DNA of 64,000 nt from Halorussus caseinilyticus (GTDB taxonomy: Archaea; Halobacteriota; Halobacteria; Halobacteriales; Haladaptataceae), in NCBI RefSeq assembly GCF_029338395.1, contig NZ_CP119809.1:2976001-3040000 (forward strand). Reading direction: 5' to 3'. Of the stretch, positions 7,809 to 16,731 are shown in pieces. Each line of letters begins with the position of its first letter. Position 1 is the stretch's first letter. Below the pieces are notes generated by a model that worked only from the letters and a program-made list of their open reading frames with translations, did not search any database and had not been told where the DNA came from. A program made the translations under genes and the position numbers.

Positions 7809-9475
7809 TAGGCGCGCCGTTGCAGGTGGACCCCGGTTCGATAGCCAGCGGGGTCAACAACGTCTGGGTCCTGACAGTGACCTTCCTCATCTTCTTCATG
7901 CACGCCGGATTCGCCATGCTGGAGGCGGGGCAGGTCCGGTCGAAGAACGTCGCCAACCAGTTGACCAAGAACATGCTGACGTGGAGCGTGGGCGTCGTGG
8001 TCTACTTCCTCGTCGGCGCGGGCATCTCGTCGGTGGTCGGCGGGGCCGCCGACCCCTTCGCCTACGTCAACGGAGGGTCGGACTCGTGGATAGGCTGGCT
8101 GTTCGGCGCGGTGTTCGCCATGACCGCGGCGACCATCGTCTCCGGGGCGATTGCGGGCCGCGCGAAGCTCCGGGCCTACGTCACCTACACCGTCCTGCTG
8201 TCGGCGGTCATCTACCCCGTCGTCGTCGGCTTCACGTGGGCTGGCGGCTTCCTGACCGACATCGGGCCGGGCTTTCAGGACTTCGCGGGCGGCGTCATCG
8301 TCCACGGGATGGGCGGCATCGCGGGCCTGACCGCGGCGTGGATTCTCGGCCCGCGGATGGACCGCTACAACGACGACGGGTCGGTCAACGTCATCCCCGG
8401 TCACTCCGTGACCTTCGCGGTCCTCGGGACGCTCATCCTCTGTTTCGGCTGGTACGGCTTCAACGTCGGGACCGCCGCGAGCGTCTTCGTGGTCGAGAGC
8501 GGTAGCCTCGCGCTCGGCGCGTTCGCCGACACGGTGGGTCGCGTGGCGCTGACCACCACCCTCGGCATGGCCGCGGGCGCAATCGGTGCCGGGACCGTCT
8601 CGCTGGTCAAGACCGAGAAGGTGGACACCCTCTTCGTCGCCAACGGGATGCTCGCCGGACTCGTCGGCATCACCAGCAACACGAACGCGATTACGTGGAC
8701 CGGCGCGCTGGTCGTCGGCCTGCTCGCTGGCGGCCAACTCCCGGTCGTCTTCGAGTTCGTGGAGAAGAAGCTCAAGATAGACGACGTGTGCGCCGTCTTC
8801 CCGGTTCACGGCTCCGCGGGCGTCCTCGGGGCGCTCCTGTTCCCGTTCTTCGCCATTCCCGGCTACGAAGTGAGCTTCCTCGCGCAGGCCATCGGCGTCG
8901 GCGTCATCGCCCTCTGGACGATAAGCGCGACCGGACTCGTCTTCGGCGTCCTCAAACTGCTCGGACAGGCCCGCGTCAGCCTCGAACACGAGCGCGAGGG
9001 TCTCGACATCGCCGAACACGGCGTGGACACCTACCCCGAGTTCGGCGGTCCCGACGTGGAAGGGAGCGCCGTCCGGACGGACGGCGCGGGCGGCCTGCGG
9101 GCCGACGGTGCGGGCGACCTGCCCAACGCGGGGCAAATCAAGATGGTCACGGCAGTCGTCCGCCCGGACCGCCTCAGCAACGTCAAGACCGCCCTCGCGC
9201 AGGTCGGCGCGCCGAGTCTCACGGTGACGAACGTCTCGGGTCGCGGGAGCCAACCCGCCAAGACCGGCCAGTGGCGCGGCGAGGAGTACACCGTGGACCT
9301 CCACCAGAAGGTGAAAGTCGAGTGCGTCGTCGCGGACGTGCCCGCCGACGAGGTGGTCGAAGCGATTCGTGACGCCGCCGACACCGGCGAACCCGGCGAC
9401 GGCAAAATCTTCGTGATGCCCGTCGAGGACGCCTGTCAGGTTCGGACCGGTGTCCGCGGGACCGAAGCGGTGTAA
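7805..9475 (+). CDS. amt: Ammonium transporter with C-terminal fused PII (GlnB/GlnK) domain
   Basis: A 556-residue protein. Residues 1-400 are an Amt/Rh channel with about 11 helices, including [25 protein letters not shown] and the two pore-histidine segments [10 protein letters not shown] and [11 protein letters not shown]. After a charged linker, residues 443-556 form a complete PII domain: [20 protein letters not shown]-loop [20 protein letters not shown] and the PII signature [14 protein letters not shown]. Amt moves ammonium across the membrane and PII plugs or regulates it; normally these are two genes (amtB-glnK). The tyrosine that bacteria uridylylate is Trp490 here. I chose ATG 7805, which overlaps the small upstream ORF; an upstream ATG at 7688 would add 39 non-conserved residues. 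Confidence 0.93.
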   Translation: MIGAPLQVDPGSIASGVNNVWVLTVTFLIFFMHAGFAMLEAGQVRSKNVANQLTKNMLTWSVGVVVYFLVGAGISSVVGGAADPFAYVNGGSDSWIGWLFGAVFAMTAATIVSGAIAGRAKLRAYVTYTVLLSAVIYPVVVGFTWAGGFLTDIGPGFQDFAGGVIVHGMGGIAGLTAAWILGPRMDRYNDDGSVNVIPGHSVTFAVLGTLILCFGWYGFNVGTAASVFVVESGSLALGAFADTVGRVALTTTLGMAAGAIGAGTVSLVKTEKVDTLFVANGMLAGLVGITSNTNAITWTGALVVGLLAGGQLPVVFEFVEKKLKIDDVCAVFPVHGSAGVLGALLFPFFAIPGYEVSFLAQAIGVGVIALWTISATGLVFGVLKLLGQARVSLEHEREGLDIAEHGVDTYPEFGGPDVEGSAVRTDGAGGLRADGAGDLPNAGQIKMVTAVVRPDRLSNVKTALAQVGAPSLTVTNVSGRGSQPAKTGQWRGEEYTVDLHQKVKVECVVADVPADEVVEAIRDAADTGEPGDGKIFVMPVEDACQVRTGVRGTEAV

Positions 9476-9536
9476 AGAGCAGTCGCTGGTGGGTTCGTCT
9501 TCTCTTCCGTTCTCGAAAAAATGACCGACAGTCGGG

Positions 9537-10250
9537 TTACGACAGGTTGTTGTTGTCGATGTAGTTGCGCACGGAGTTGGTCGCACAGCTACTGGTGAAG
9601 TCGGTGATTATCTCCGTGTTCCCGCCGTCGGTACACGAAACGCCGTCCCAGCTGTACATGATGGAGATGTAGTCGTAGTAGTTGCGGTTCGAGTACGTAC
9701 TCACGTCCGAGGGGTGTTCGGCGTTGAAGGTGTGGAGTAGCTCGTGGAAACCGACGCCCTCGGACTCAACGTTCGAGAGTTCCGTGGGGAGGTTGCCGTT
9801 GTCTTCGTGGTGAGTGTCCACGAGACCGCAGATGTCGTCGTCGTCGCCAGCAGAGCCGATATATCCCCAGCCGTAGGTACCGGAGTCGTCTCCGTAGTAG
9901 TCCACGACGACGATGGATTCAGCGCCGCTGTAGAGGTTGCCCTCGTTGTTCTTCAGCCAGTCGTCGGCGGCGTACAACCGGTCGTTGAGGGCGTTGTTGT
10001 CCGGGAGCGCGGACGCGGGGATGGTCACGCCGCCGGTGTACTGTGCGGTGACGCCCGCGTCGTACTCGTTGCTTCCGTCCTCGATGTTCGTACTCCACTT
10101 GTCGGAAATCCAGCTCAAGATGTCGTCCATCTTGTTGCTGGCCGACTGGTTGGAGTAGTTGTTCCAGAACGGGTCGGTACCGACGATTTGGACCGCTATC
10201 GTCTTAGCCTCCTCGGGGTCGAAGTCTTTTGGTCGGGTTTTCGTCTGCAT
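9537..10250 (-). CDS. Metzincin-like zinc metalloprotease without signal peptide
   Basis: A 237-residue protein with the extended zinc site H169-E170-L-L-H173-T-F-N-A-E-H179, the metzincin HExxHxxNxxH spacing, and a Met-turn-like SIMYSWDG around Met198. The fold therefore looks like a compact metzincin. The Gly normally at position 8 of the motif is Asn. It has three Cys and many Asn/Asp/Tyr residues, as expected of a secreted protein, yet the N-terminus (MQTKTRPKDFDPEEAK) is no signal peptide. The gene follows a Tat-exported protein with a 2-nt gap, so the pair is probably cotranscribed and may be exported together. Substrate unknown. Confidence 0.75.
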   Translation of the reverse strand: MQTKTRPKDFDPEEAKTIAVQIVGTDPFWNNYSNQSASNKMDDILSWISDKWSTNIEDGSNEYDAGVTAQYTGGVTIPASALPDNNALNDRLYAADDWLKNNEGNLYSGAESIVVVDYYGDDSGTYGWGYIGSAGDDDDICGLVDTHHEDNGNLPTELSNVESEGVGFHELLHTFNAEHPSDVSTYSNRNYYDYISIMYSWDGVSCTDGGNTEIITDFTSSCATNSVRNYIDNNNLS

Positions 10251-10252
10251 CG

Positions 10253-11065
10253 TTACGCACCTCCGTTAGCGTTCGTCTCGACCTGAACGTCCTTGGGGAC
10301 CGCGAGCAGGTCGGCCTCGTCGATTTTCGAGAGTTGGTCTTGCGCCAACGCCAGTAGAGACTGGACGCGAGCGCGCGCGTACGGGTCGTTCGACGCGAGC
10401 GGGAACACCATGTAGTCCTCGTGAGCGTAGAGCGTCACTTGCCCGTGGTTTCGAACCGTAATGCGCTGGCGAGCCGAAACCGGTCGCTCGCCGTTCGCGG
10501 GCGTGACCGAAACGGTCCGGTCCTCGAACTCGGCTTCCTGCCCTTCGGGGACACGCATCTCGTCGCCGCCGGTGGCGAGACGAACCGCACCGTTTGCTTC
10601 GACCAGCGACGCTTTCGGAACCGACCGTTTCCGACCGAGACCGACGTATTCGTTTGTCAGTCCTCGGTAGTCGGTCTCGACCGGGATTTGATACCTCGAT
10701 TTCGTAATCGGGAACGAGGTGCCACTCTCGTAGAACTCGCCGTCGGCGGCGACCACGCCGGAGTCGCCCGTGAACGTATCGACGGGCGCATTCGTGAGCG
10801 TGAGTCGTTTCTTGGAAGGTTCGACGACGTATCCGGCGGTACCGTGTCGCGCAGACTTCGGTCCCGTCGGGGCGTTCGGGAACTCCTCTTTGACCTCGAC
10901 GAACTGGACGGTTCCGCGCTCGAACTTGCTCGGGTCGGCGGCGGCGAGGTCGGTACTGGTACCGAGACCGAGCGTGAGGACTCCGAGACCACCGGCGCTT
11001 TTCAAGATGCTACGTCGCGTTGGCGTCTCGCGTCGTTCTCTCGTTTCGTTGGGGGACTCATTCAT
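10253..11065 (-). CDS. Tat-exported protein encoded with the metzincin
   Basis: A 270-residue protein with a clear twin-arginine signal (TRRSILKSAGGLGVLTLGLG, followed by an Ala-rich cleavage region, about residues 14-42). The mature part looks beta-rich with many Val/Thr and no recognisable enzyme motif; near the end is a helical segment (RARVQSLLALAQDQLSKIDEADLL). I chose the ATG at 11065, which puts the RR pair near residue 15; an upstream frame start adds a Cys-containing non-conserved stretch. It precedes the protease by 2 nt and could be its export carrier, inhibitor or substrate. Family not recognised. Confidence 0.72.
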   Translation of the reverse strand: MNESPNETRERRETPTRRSILKSAGGLGVLTLGLGTSTDLAAADPSKFERGTVQFVEVKEEFPNAPTGPKSARHGTAGYVVEPSKKRLTLTNAPVDTFTGDSGVVAADGEFYESGTSFPITKSRYQIPVETDYRGLTNEYVGLGRKRSVPKASLVEANGAVRLATGGDEMRVPEGQEAEFEDRTVSVTPANGERPVSARQRITVRNHGQVTLYAHEDYMVFPLASNDPYARARVQSLLALAQDQLSKIDEADLLAVPKDVQVETNANGGA

Positions 11066-11283
11066 GTTATCTGCACCACAACAATCTAGTTGGAAGATTA
11101 ACACTTATCCCTTTCTACCGTATTTAGATATGATTAATTATATTAATAAATCCCTATATCATGTCGATTTTGTATTATTTATATTTATTTTGTGTTTAAT
11201 TGAGGACTGTTTTCCACCAAATAACGAGAAAGTGGCTCCGAGATAGTGTGGAGGAGCGAGACGGAAAACAGGGTCGAACGGAG
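11066..11283. other. Very AT-rich intergenic stretch
   Basis: Between the Tat-protein gene and the lipoprotein gene, both on the minus strand, 11090-11225 is almost pure A/T, including several TATTTA/TAATTA runs, in a window that is otherwise strongly GC-rich. The minus-strand promoter of the Tat/metzincin operon should lie at its left end. No ORF of note was seen. Confidence 0.5.
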
Positions 11284-11793
11284 TTAGGCCTCAACGACAG
11301 TCCCGTTTCGCGGATTCGGGCCGGGACGGACCTGACCGGCCGTCTGAGCGCGTAATATCACCGTCTCGTTGACGAAGTAATTCACCGTGTAGAATCCGCC
11401 GCCGGACATCTCACTGCCGTCTCGCCGGAGGGTCTTCGAGAATCCCACTTCAAGGTGGACGACGAACCCCGTCGCGGTAACGTTGAGAATTTTCGTTCGG
11501 GCCGGGGTCATCGCCAACTCGGTGGTGTCGTTCGTGAGTTCTTCGTTCCACATGTACGCCTGTTCGTAGTCTTCAACGAACCCGACGACGTTCTCTCGCG
11601 TCAGATTCTCAGGTCGCTCCGGGAGAGACCTCTCGGTCAGACGAGTATCGTTGGACGAGTCGGGGGGCGGCGTCTGTACTGGCGTCGAAGCATTCGTTGT
11701 CTCCCGATTCTGGTCGCTAGCTGGCGCACTGGAGAGACACCCCGCAGTCACCAACAGCAACCCGAAACCGAGTATGGCGAGTCTCGAATGCAT
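11284..11793 (-). CDS. Haloarchaeal lipoprotein, function unknown
   Basis: A 169-residue protein with a short signal and lipobox (GFGLLLVTAGCLSS; Cys at about residue 19). A Thr/Pro/Ser-rich tether (25-55) follows, then a compact domain with FVEDYEQAYMWNE and a later ATGFVVHLEVGFSK...VNYFVNE beta-rich part. Such proteins are anchored to the outer face of the membrane through the lipidated Cys. The start ATG at 11793 is the one that puts the lipobox in place; the longer frame upstream is spurious. Haloarchaea carry many similar lipoproteins of unknown role. Confidence 0.75.
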   Translation of the reverse strand: MHSRLAILGFGLLLVTAGCLSSAPASDQNRETTNASTPVQTPPPDSSNDTRLTERSLPERPENLTRENVVGFVEDYEQAYMWNEELTNDTTELAMTPARTKILNVTATGFVVHLEVGFSKTLRRDGSEMSGGGFYTVNYFVNETVILRAQTAGQVRPGPNPRNGTVVEA

Positions 11794-11917
11794 GACGCGG
11801 AGTACACCTACTCGGGACAAAGACGTTTGGTTAGATAAAATAGATTTTTGGCCAACTAGAGCGGACTCAAACGAGACCCCGGCGAAAGTATATCCTATCG
11901 CGGACGAAAGTCCCGAT

Positions 11918-12331
11918 ATGGAAGAGGAACGCACCACCGTCCGGTCCGCGAACCGTTCGCCGACAGACGAGCGTCCGCGCGACGACGACCCGAACACGCT
12001 GATGAACGCCGTCGTCGGTGCCGTCGTGACCGTCGTGACCGCGCCTCTCCTGCCGTTCGCGGCCATCGCTGGCGGCGGGGTCGCGGGCTACCTCCAGAAG
12101 GGGGACCTCGGCGAGGGCGCGAAGGTCGGCGCAATCTCCGGCGCGATAGCGACGATTCCGGCGTTCCTGTTCGCGTGGGCAGTCGCCGGATTCCTCCTGC
12201 TCGGCGGCGAACCCCTGCTCGCGCTCAGCAGTATCTTCGCCATCTTTCTCTTCGTCGTCGTCGCGGTCTACCTCGTCGGTGCCGGGGCGCTCGGCGGGGC
12301 GCTCGGCGCGTACCTCCGGAAGGAACTGTAG
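11918..12331 (+). CDS. DUF5518-like small membrane protein
   Basis: A 137-residue protein. A charged cytosolic N-terminus (MEEERTTVRSANRSP) precedes four glycine/alanine-rich helices (about 30-53, 65-85, 88-105 and 108-130) with the repeated pattern GGGVAGYLQKGDLGEGAKVGAISG. This is the typical layout of the haloarchaeal DUF5518 family. Function unknown. ATG 11918 follows a CGAAAGTATAT-type promoter element at 11882-11893. It stands divergent from the lipoprotein gene. Confidence 0.78.
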   Translation: MEEERTTVRSANRSPTDERPRDDDPNTLMNAVVGAVVTVVTAPLLPFAAIAGGGVAGYLQKGDLGEGAKVGAISGAIATIPAFLFAWAVAGFLLLGGEPLLALSSIFAIFLFVVVAVYLVGAGALGGALGAYLRKEL

Positions 12332-12401
12332 AGCGACTCGGACGACGGCCGGTCCGGACGTGCTACTTTTAAGGTCGCGTGCCGACATCCTTCCGGTAAG
12401 A

Positions 12402-13052
12402 GTGCCCGACGCCGACGCCGGGAGGGAACTGCCGCTGTCGCCCGAGTCGCTCGACAGCGGCGCGAACGTCCTCGTCGCCGGGGAACCGCTGACCAGAAAG
12501 CGCGCGGTGATGCTGGACCTGATGGAGACGCCGGACCGCGCGGCCATCCTCGCCACGACAAAACGGAGCGCCGCGCAGTTACAGCAGGCGTTCGACCGGC
12601 ACCACGACGCCGAGGCGTGGAAACTCCGGTTCGTGGACTGCGTGAGTAAGAGCAGGTCGGTCGAAGCCGTACAGGAGACCGAGACGGTCCGGTACGTGGC
12701 CGACCCCGGCGACCTCACGGGTATCGGCATCGAACTCTCGGGGTTCATGCAGGACTTCTACCACGACGAGGCGGTCGAACGCGCCCGACTCGGCTTCGAC
12801 TCGCTGTCGCCGGTCCTGATGTACGCCGACGTGCGTCGGGTCTACCAGTTCCTCCACGTCATCACGGGTCGAATCGCCAGTTCGGGCTTTACGGGCGTCT
12901 TCACGCTCGATACGGTCGGCGGCGAGCGAGAAATCACCCAGCGACTGATGCAGGTGTTCGACGCGCTGGTGGAGGTTCGAGAGACCGAGGACGCCACGGA
13001 GTTGCGTGTCCGGGGGGGCGACTTCGGCCCGCGGACGTGGACCGAGTTCTGA
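12402..13052 (+). CDS. DUF7504-like haloarchaeal protein (degenerate RecA/KaiC-type fold)
   Basis: A 216-residue protein of a haloarchaeal family that looks like a RecA/KaiC-type ATPase without the P-loop. The early strand reads ANVLVAGEPLTRKRAVMLDLM where Walker A would be, and later come LSPVLMYADVRRVYQFLHVITGRI and FTGVFTLDTVG, like the KaiC beta-strands and Walker B region. Missing Gly-Lys-Thr suggests it does not hydrolyse ATP. Relatives have been suggested to act in signalling; nothing here proves that. The start is GTG 12402, with a CTTTTAAG box about 30 nt upstream, which supports leaderless initiation there. Confidence 0.7.
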   Translation: MPDADAGRELPLSPESLDSGANVLVAGEPLTRKRAVMLDLMETPDRAAILATTKRSAAQLQQAFDRHHDAEAWKLRFVDCVSKSRSVEAVQETETVRYVADPGDLTGIGIELSGFMQDFYHDEAVERARLGFDSLSPVLMYADVRRVYQFLHVITGRIASSGFTGVFTLDTVGGEREITQRLMQVFDALVEVRETEDATELRVRGGDFGPRTWTEF

Positions 13053-13054
13053 GC

Positions 13055-13495
13055 CTACTCGTCTTGAAGATGCTGTTTCGCCAAGTCCACGATTGGCGAC
13101 TCGCGCCGGTCGAAGACGAACGCCAGCCCCGACCACTCGCGGTACGGGAAGTGGGCGACCTGCACGTTCTCGTACCACCGAATCGTGGCGTCCAGCGTCC
13201 CGAAGTCGAACAGCGGTCGCTCGCGCGGCGGGTCGCCGAGACCCTTCATCACGATGGTCTCGATGCGGTCTTCGAGTTCGGGGTCGGTGTACTGCTCGCG
13301 CACGTCCTCGCGGATGAACAGCACGTCCGACTCGTCGCCGCTGAACCGGACCGCGAGGCGAAGCGGGGCGTTCGTCTGGTCTCGGAGTTGGTCGATGAGA
13401 CCCCGGATGTCGGCGTTCACGTCCTCCAAGTCGTCGGAAATCTCGTCGAGTTCCTCGTCCAAGTTCTCCTGTGGTTCCTGTGGGGCGTCCACCAT
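13055..13495 (-). CDS. Uncharacterised haloarchaeal protein with N-terminal coiled coil
   Basis: A 146-residue acidic protein. Residues 1-45 form a heptad-rich helix (NLDEELDEISDDLEDVNADIRGLIDQLRD). A compact alpha/beta domain follows (LRLAVRFSGDESDVLFIREDVREQY and WYENVQVAHFPYREWSGLAFVFDR). It converges on the preceding gene with a 2-nt gap, and is divergent from hemL. No enzyme motif was recognised. The length and composition support a real gene. Confidence 0.72.
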   Translation of the reverse strand: MVDAPQEPQENLDEELDEISDDLEDVNADIRGLIDQLRDQTNAPLRLAVRFSGDESDVLFIREDVREQYTDPELEDRIETIVMKGLGDPPRERPLFDFGTLDATIRWYENVQVAHFPYREWSGLAFVFDRRESPIVDLAKQHLQDE

Positions 13496-13609
13496 GTCGT
13501 TGGACGAACTGAAACGGGGTCGGAGTATAACAGTTGTTGAAACTGGCGGTGGCGCGGAGCGGTCGGCGAGACAGAAATGGACTTCACGCAGGAGTCCGAA
13601 CCCCGAACC

Positions 13610-14950
13610 ATGCACGACGAACGTTCCCGCGAGTTGTACGACCGGGCGCTCTCGGTCCTGCCCGGCGGCGTGAACTCCCCGGTCCGGGCCGTCCGACCGT
13701 ACCCCTTCTTCGTGGAACGCGGCGACGGCGCGCACGTCGTAGACGCCGACGGCAACAAGTACATCGACTACGTGATGGGCTACGGTCCCCTGCTTCTGGG
13801 TCACGGCCTGCCACAGGAAGTCGAGTCGAGGATTCAGTCCCAACTCTCGGACGGGCCGATGTACGGCGCGCCGACCGAAGTCGAAGTCGAACTCGCCGAG
13901 TTCATCGCCCGGCACGTCCAGAGCGTCGAGATGGTTCGGTTCGTCAACAGTGGCACCGAGGCGACCACCTCCGCGGTCCGACTCGCCCGGGGCTACACCG
14001 GCCGGGACAAAATCGTCGTCATGCAGGGCGGCTACCACGGCGCACAGGAATCGACGCTCGTGGAGGGTAAGACCGGCGGCACCGGGTCGCCGAGTTCGTC
14101 CGGGATTCCCGACGCTTTCGCCGAGGAGACCATCACCGTGCCGTTCAACGACGAGCGGGCGGTCCGCGAGGTGTTCGAGGAACGCGGCGACGAAATCGCG
14201 GCAGTCCTCGCGGAACCGATTCTGGGCAACTGCGCGTCGGTGGGTCCGGTCGAAGGCTACCTCGACACCCTGCGAGAAGTGACCGACGACCACGGCGCGC
14301 TCCTCGTCTTCGACGAGGTGATGACGGGGTTCCGCGTCGGCGGCCTCCAGTGCGCCCAAGGCAAGTTCGGCGTCACGCCCGATTTGACCACCTTCGCCAA
14401 GGTCATCGGCGGCGGCTTCCCGGTCGGCGCTATCGGCGGTCCGGCCGAAATCATGGAGTCGTTCACGCCCACGGGCGACGTGTTCCAAGCCGGGACCTAC
14501 TCGGGTCACCCGCTGTCGCTGACCGCCGGACTGGAGATGCTCCGGTACGCCGCCGAGAACGACGTGTACGACCACCTCGCCGACCTCGGCGACCAGTTGC
14601 GCTCGGGGCTGGCCGACATCCTCGAAGACGAAGCGCCGGAGTACACCGTCACGGGCTACGACAGCATGTTCAAAGTCGTGTTCACCCGCGACGGCCCACG
14701 GGACCTGTCGGGCCAGTGTGAGGCCGGGTGCCGACAGGACCCCGACTGTCCGCGGTTCGACTACTGCCCGAAGAGCAAGGCCGACGTGAGCGCCGCCGAG
14801 ACCGAGCGGTGGGAACGACTGTTCTGGCCCGCGATGAAAGAACAGGGCGTCTTCCTGACCGCCAACCAGTACGAATCGCAGTTCCTCAGCTACGCCCACA
14901 CCGACGAGGACGTGGAGAAGACGCTGGAAGCCTACAAAGAAGTGCTGTAG
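13610..14950 (+). CDS. hemL: Glutamate-1-semialdehyde 2,1-aminomutase
   Basis: A 446-residue class-III aminotransferase-fold enzyme that converts glutamate-1-semialdehyde to 5-aminolevulinate in the C5 haem pathway. It has [19 protein letters not shown] at the start, the cofactor pocket [33 protein letters not shown] and the PLP lysine K264 in [18 protein letters not shown] region of about 30 residues with four Cys (370, 374, 380, 386) interrupts the C-terminal domain. I chose ATG 13610 over ATG 13577 because the family begins close to RSRELYDRA. It is followed by a perfect hairpin and a convergent gene. Confidence 0.95.
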   Translation: MHDERSRELYDRALSVLPGGVNSPVRAVRPYPFFVERGDGAHVVDADGNKYIDYVMGYGPLLLGHGLPQEVESRIQSQLSDGPMYGAPTEVEVELAEFIARHVQSVEMVRFVNSGTEATTSAVRLARGYTGRDKIVVMQGGYHGAQESTLVEGKTGGTGSPSSSGIPDAFAEETITVPFNDERAVREVFEERGDEIAAVLAEPILGNCASVGPVEGYLDTLREVTDDHGALLVFDEVMTGFRVGGLQCAQGKFGVTPDLTTFAKVIGGGFPVGAIGGPAEIMESFTPTGDVFQAGTYSGHPLSLTAGLEMLRYAAENDVYDHLADLGDQLRSGLADILEDEAPEYTVTGYDSMFKVVFTRDGPRDLSGQCEAGCRQDPDCPRFDYCPKSKADVSAAETERWERLFWPAMKEQGVFLTANQYESQFLSYAHTDEDVEKTLEAYKEVL

Positions 14951-14953
14951 CGC

Positions 14954-14978
14954 GACCCGAGACCGCAGGTCTCGGGTC
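14954..14978. terminator. Perfect hairpin between convergent genes
   Basis: GACCCGAGACC (14954-14964), loop GCA, then its exact complement 14968-14978. This 11-bp stem starts 3 nt after the hemL stop and touches the stop of the convergent small gene. Probably a bidirectional 3'-end structure; there is no long T run. Confidence 0.5.
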
Positions 14979-15175
14979 TACGGCCCGGAGTAGTCCACTT
15001 TCCCCTCCTCCTCGCTGGTCTCTATCGAGTAGAGTCGCGCGTACGGGAGGTGGAGATACCCGCCGTCTTCGAGTTGGACGCGGACCCCGTGGACCTTCCC
15101 CGAGTCCGAAATCTTCTCGGTCTCGACTTCGACCGTTTCGACCCCCTCGGGGTCGTCGTAGGTGATTCGCGCCAT
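14978..15175 (-). CDS. Small conserved haloarchaeal protein
   Basis: A 65-residue acidic protein (MARITYDDPEGVETVEVETEKI...) predicted as mainly beta-strands: alternating Val/Glu, then VRVQLEDGGYLHLPYARLYSIET. No catalytic or metal motif. The ATG at 15175 is well placed, and the composition is that of an expressed haloarchaeal protein. It is convergent with hemL. I do not recognise a function. Confidence 0.7.
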   Translation of the reverse strand: MARITYDDPEGVETVEVETEKISDSGKVHGVRVQLEDGGYLHLPYARLYSIETSEEEGKVDYSGP

Positions 15176-15309
15176 CCCCCTCGTAGTGGGACCGCCGTTT
15201 CAATAAGGATGGTCCCGGAACCGACTGGCGCGAGTCGGTGGGCATCTGCCCGCCGACTCGCGCGACCGCATGCGACACCGGTTTAGGGTCTGCGCCCCGA
15301 ACTGCGACC

Positions 15310-15768
15310 ATGAGCAGTGAACGGGCGAACAGCGGACGCGTCCGACGACGCCGCTCGCACCACTGGTACTGGGTGGCCGCCATCCCCGCCGCGTTCCTCC
15401 TCTGGGTGGCGAGTCTCGCGTGGCTAGCGCTGGCCGCCTCGTGGGAGGCGTTCGGGTTCGGCGGGAGTACGGTCGAACTCTCGCTGGTCGCGCTCGGGGT
15501 TCCGTTCGTCTTCCTGACGGCCTACTTCCCGCTGGCGGTCTACCGGGACGCCGACTACGTGAACCGGACCAGCGGGAAGTGGGCACCCGACCCGAGAACG
15601 CAGGCGCTGAAGGCCGGACTCGGACTCGCCGTCCTCGCCGTCGTCGGAATCGGCGCGCTGGTGTTCGACTTCCCCCCGTCGTGGCCCGTCGTCGCCGGGT
15701 TCGTCGTCAGCGTCCCCTTCGCGTCGTACTACATCTACCAGCGCCACGAGAAGGTCGGGACGCCCTGA
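15310..15768 (+). CDS. Small four-helix membrane protein, function unknown
   Basis: A 152-residue protein with a basic N-terminus (RRRRSHHWYW) followed by transmembrane segments at about 20-42, 55-75, 102-120 and 125-143. The loop between helices 2 and 3 (YRDADYVNRTSGKWAPDPRTQAL) resembles a motif shared by many small haloarchaeal membrane proteins. No transport or enzyme motif was recognised. It stands alone between a minus-strand small gene and a minus-strand regulator. Confidence 0.7.
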   Translation: MSSERANSGRVRRRRSHHWYWVAAIPAAFLLWVASLAWLALAASWEAFGFGGSTVELSLVALGVPFVFLTAYFPLAVYRDADYVNRTSGKWAPDPRTQALKAGLGLAVLAVVGIGALVFDFPPSWPVVAGFVVSVPFASYYIYQRHEKVGTP

Positions 15769-15875
15769 GAGAACAGTCAGTAAATCGGTTCGACCGCGAC
15801 GTGTGCGTGTTGGAGGTAGGGACGTTTCGTGTGGTTAAAACGACAATCACCGCGTGACGTGTTGGAAAACGGAAT

Positions 15876-16217
15876 TTAGTTATCGAAGGCGATGTCGATT
15901 AACTCCCACTCCAACTCGGCCAATTTCTTGGCCGCGGCATTGTTTTTGTTGATTTTGTACTGCTTGCTACCGCCACGCTCTCGCGTCTGCTTCACGACAC
16001 CGAGGTCGGTTAAGTCTTCGATGTGACGATACACTGTATTCCGACTGACGCCAGCCATCTCTGCGATTTCGGTGATATTGTGGTCCCACTCGGGGTCGGC
16101 CAAGAAAGCGGTCAAGATTTTCACTTTCGGACCGTCACCGAGCAACTCGGTTAACGCCGCTCCATCGGCGTAGGGTTCCTCTTCTTCGGATGGTTTACAA
16201 TTACTGTTGGCACTCAT
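15876..16217 (-). CDS. Winged helix-turn-helix transcriptional regulator
   Basis: A 113-residue protein consisting of a single winged-helix domain. After an acidic N-terminus come LLGDGPKVKILTAFLADPEWDHNITEIAEMAGVSRNTVYRHIEDLTDLGVVKQTRERGGSKQYKINKN (about 28-95) and a short C-terminal helix. The helix-turn-helix core is NITEIAEMAGVSRNTVYRHIEDL. It is of the ArsR/MarR-like type found in many haloarchaeal repressors, without Cys ligands. I chose ATG 16217; a GTG two codons upstream is the only alternative. It is divergent from the next small gene across 235 nt with several AT-rich boxes and could control it. Confidence 0.8.
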   Translation of the reverse strand: MSANSNCKPSEEEEPYADGAALTELLGDGPKVKILTAFLADPEWDHNITEIAEMAGVSRNTVYRHIEDLTDLGVVKQTRERGGSKQYKINKNNAAAKKLAELEWELIDIAFDN

Positions 16218-16452
16218 GTTCACGCGAGTCCGTCTAGTTTATCCACAGACGAGATTTCCATCTGGCTATTCGTGATTGTGGCTTGCATCTGGATTATCGG
16301 TCTCTTACCTAAACAGGCAAGAGCACATGTTATGTTCTCACCCACACACACATAGTGTTTGTGGTAAAGTACACTACTGTTCATCTTCGAACTGGTATTG
16401 TTACTCTAACGTAACACTATTAAATAGCCCGCGAATACCCTCAAGTGGCCGC

Positions 16453-16731
16453 ATGAGTTTGCCGACTGACGAACGAGAAACAGCGGCCCGAATCGTCAAG
16501 CGTCTCCTCAGTAAGGGTGTATGGGGAAGTCATCACAAACAACCCCAGACGATAGCGGGATGGTTCGCCACTCACGAACGCGGCAACGTGAAGGAGATCA
16601 TCGGCGAAATGGTCTCCGACCGAGACGTTCCTCTCCGTCAAAAGGGGCGAGGAACAGTCCAACTCACGTCGAAGCAAGACGGTGAGAACTACCTCACTGA
16701 TAACGGCTTCGAACCGCCTAGTAGGTGGTGA
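16453..16731 (+). CDS. Small haloarchaeal protein, possibly DNA binding
   Basis: A 92-residue protein (MSLPTDERETAARIVKRLLSKGVWGSHHKQPQTIAGWF...). The helical N-terminal half and the VKEIIGEMVSDRDVPLRQKGRGTVQLTSK part look like a small winged-helix fold with a beta wing, ending in a polar tail. It starts at ATG 16453, with an ACTATTAAATAG box at 16426-16437 that places the transcription start near the ATG. Neighbour of a divergent regulator. No firm family assignment. Confidence 0.62.
   Translation: MSLPTDERETAARIVKRLLSKGVWGSHHKQPQTIAGWFATHERGNVKEIIGEMVSDRDVPLRQKGRGTVQLTSKQDGENYLTDNGFEPPSRW

Noticed and set aside
7709-9586. A 625-codon minus-strand open frame
   Set aside because: Antisense shadow of the Amt-PII gene; His/Asp/Arg-rich with no membrane segments or motifs.
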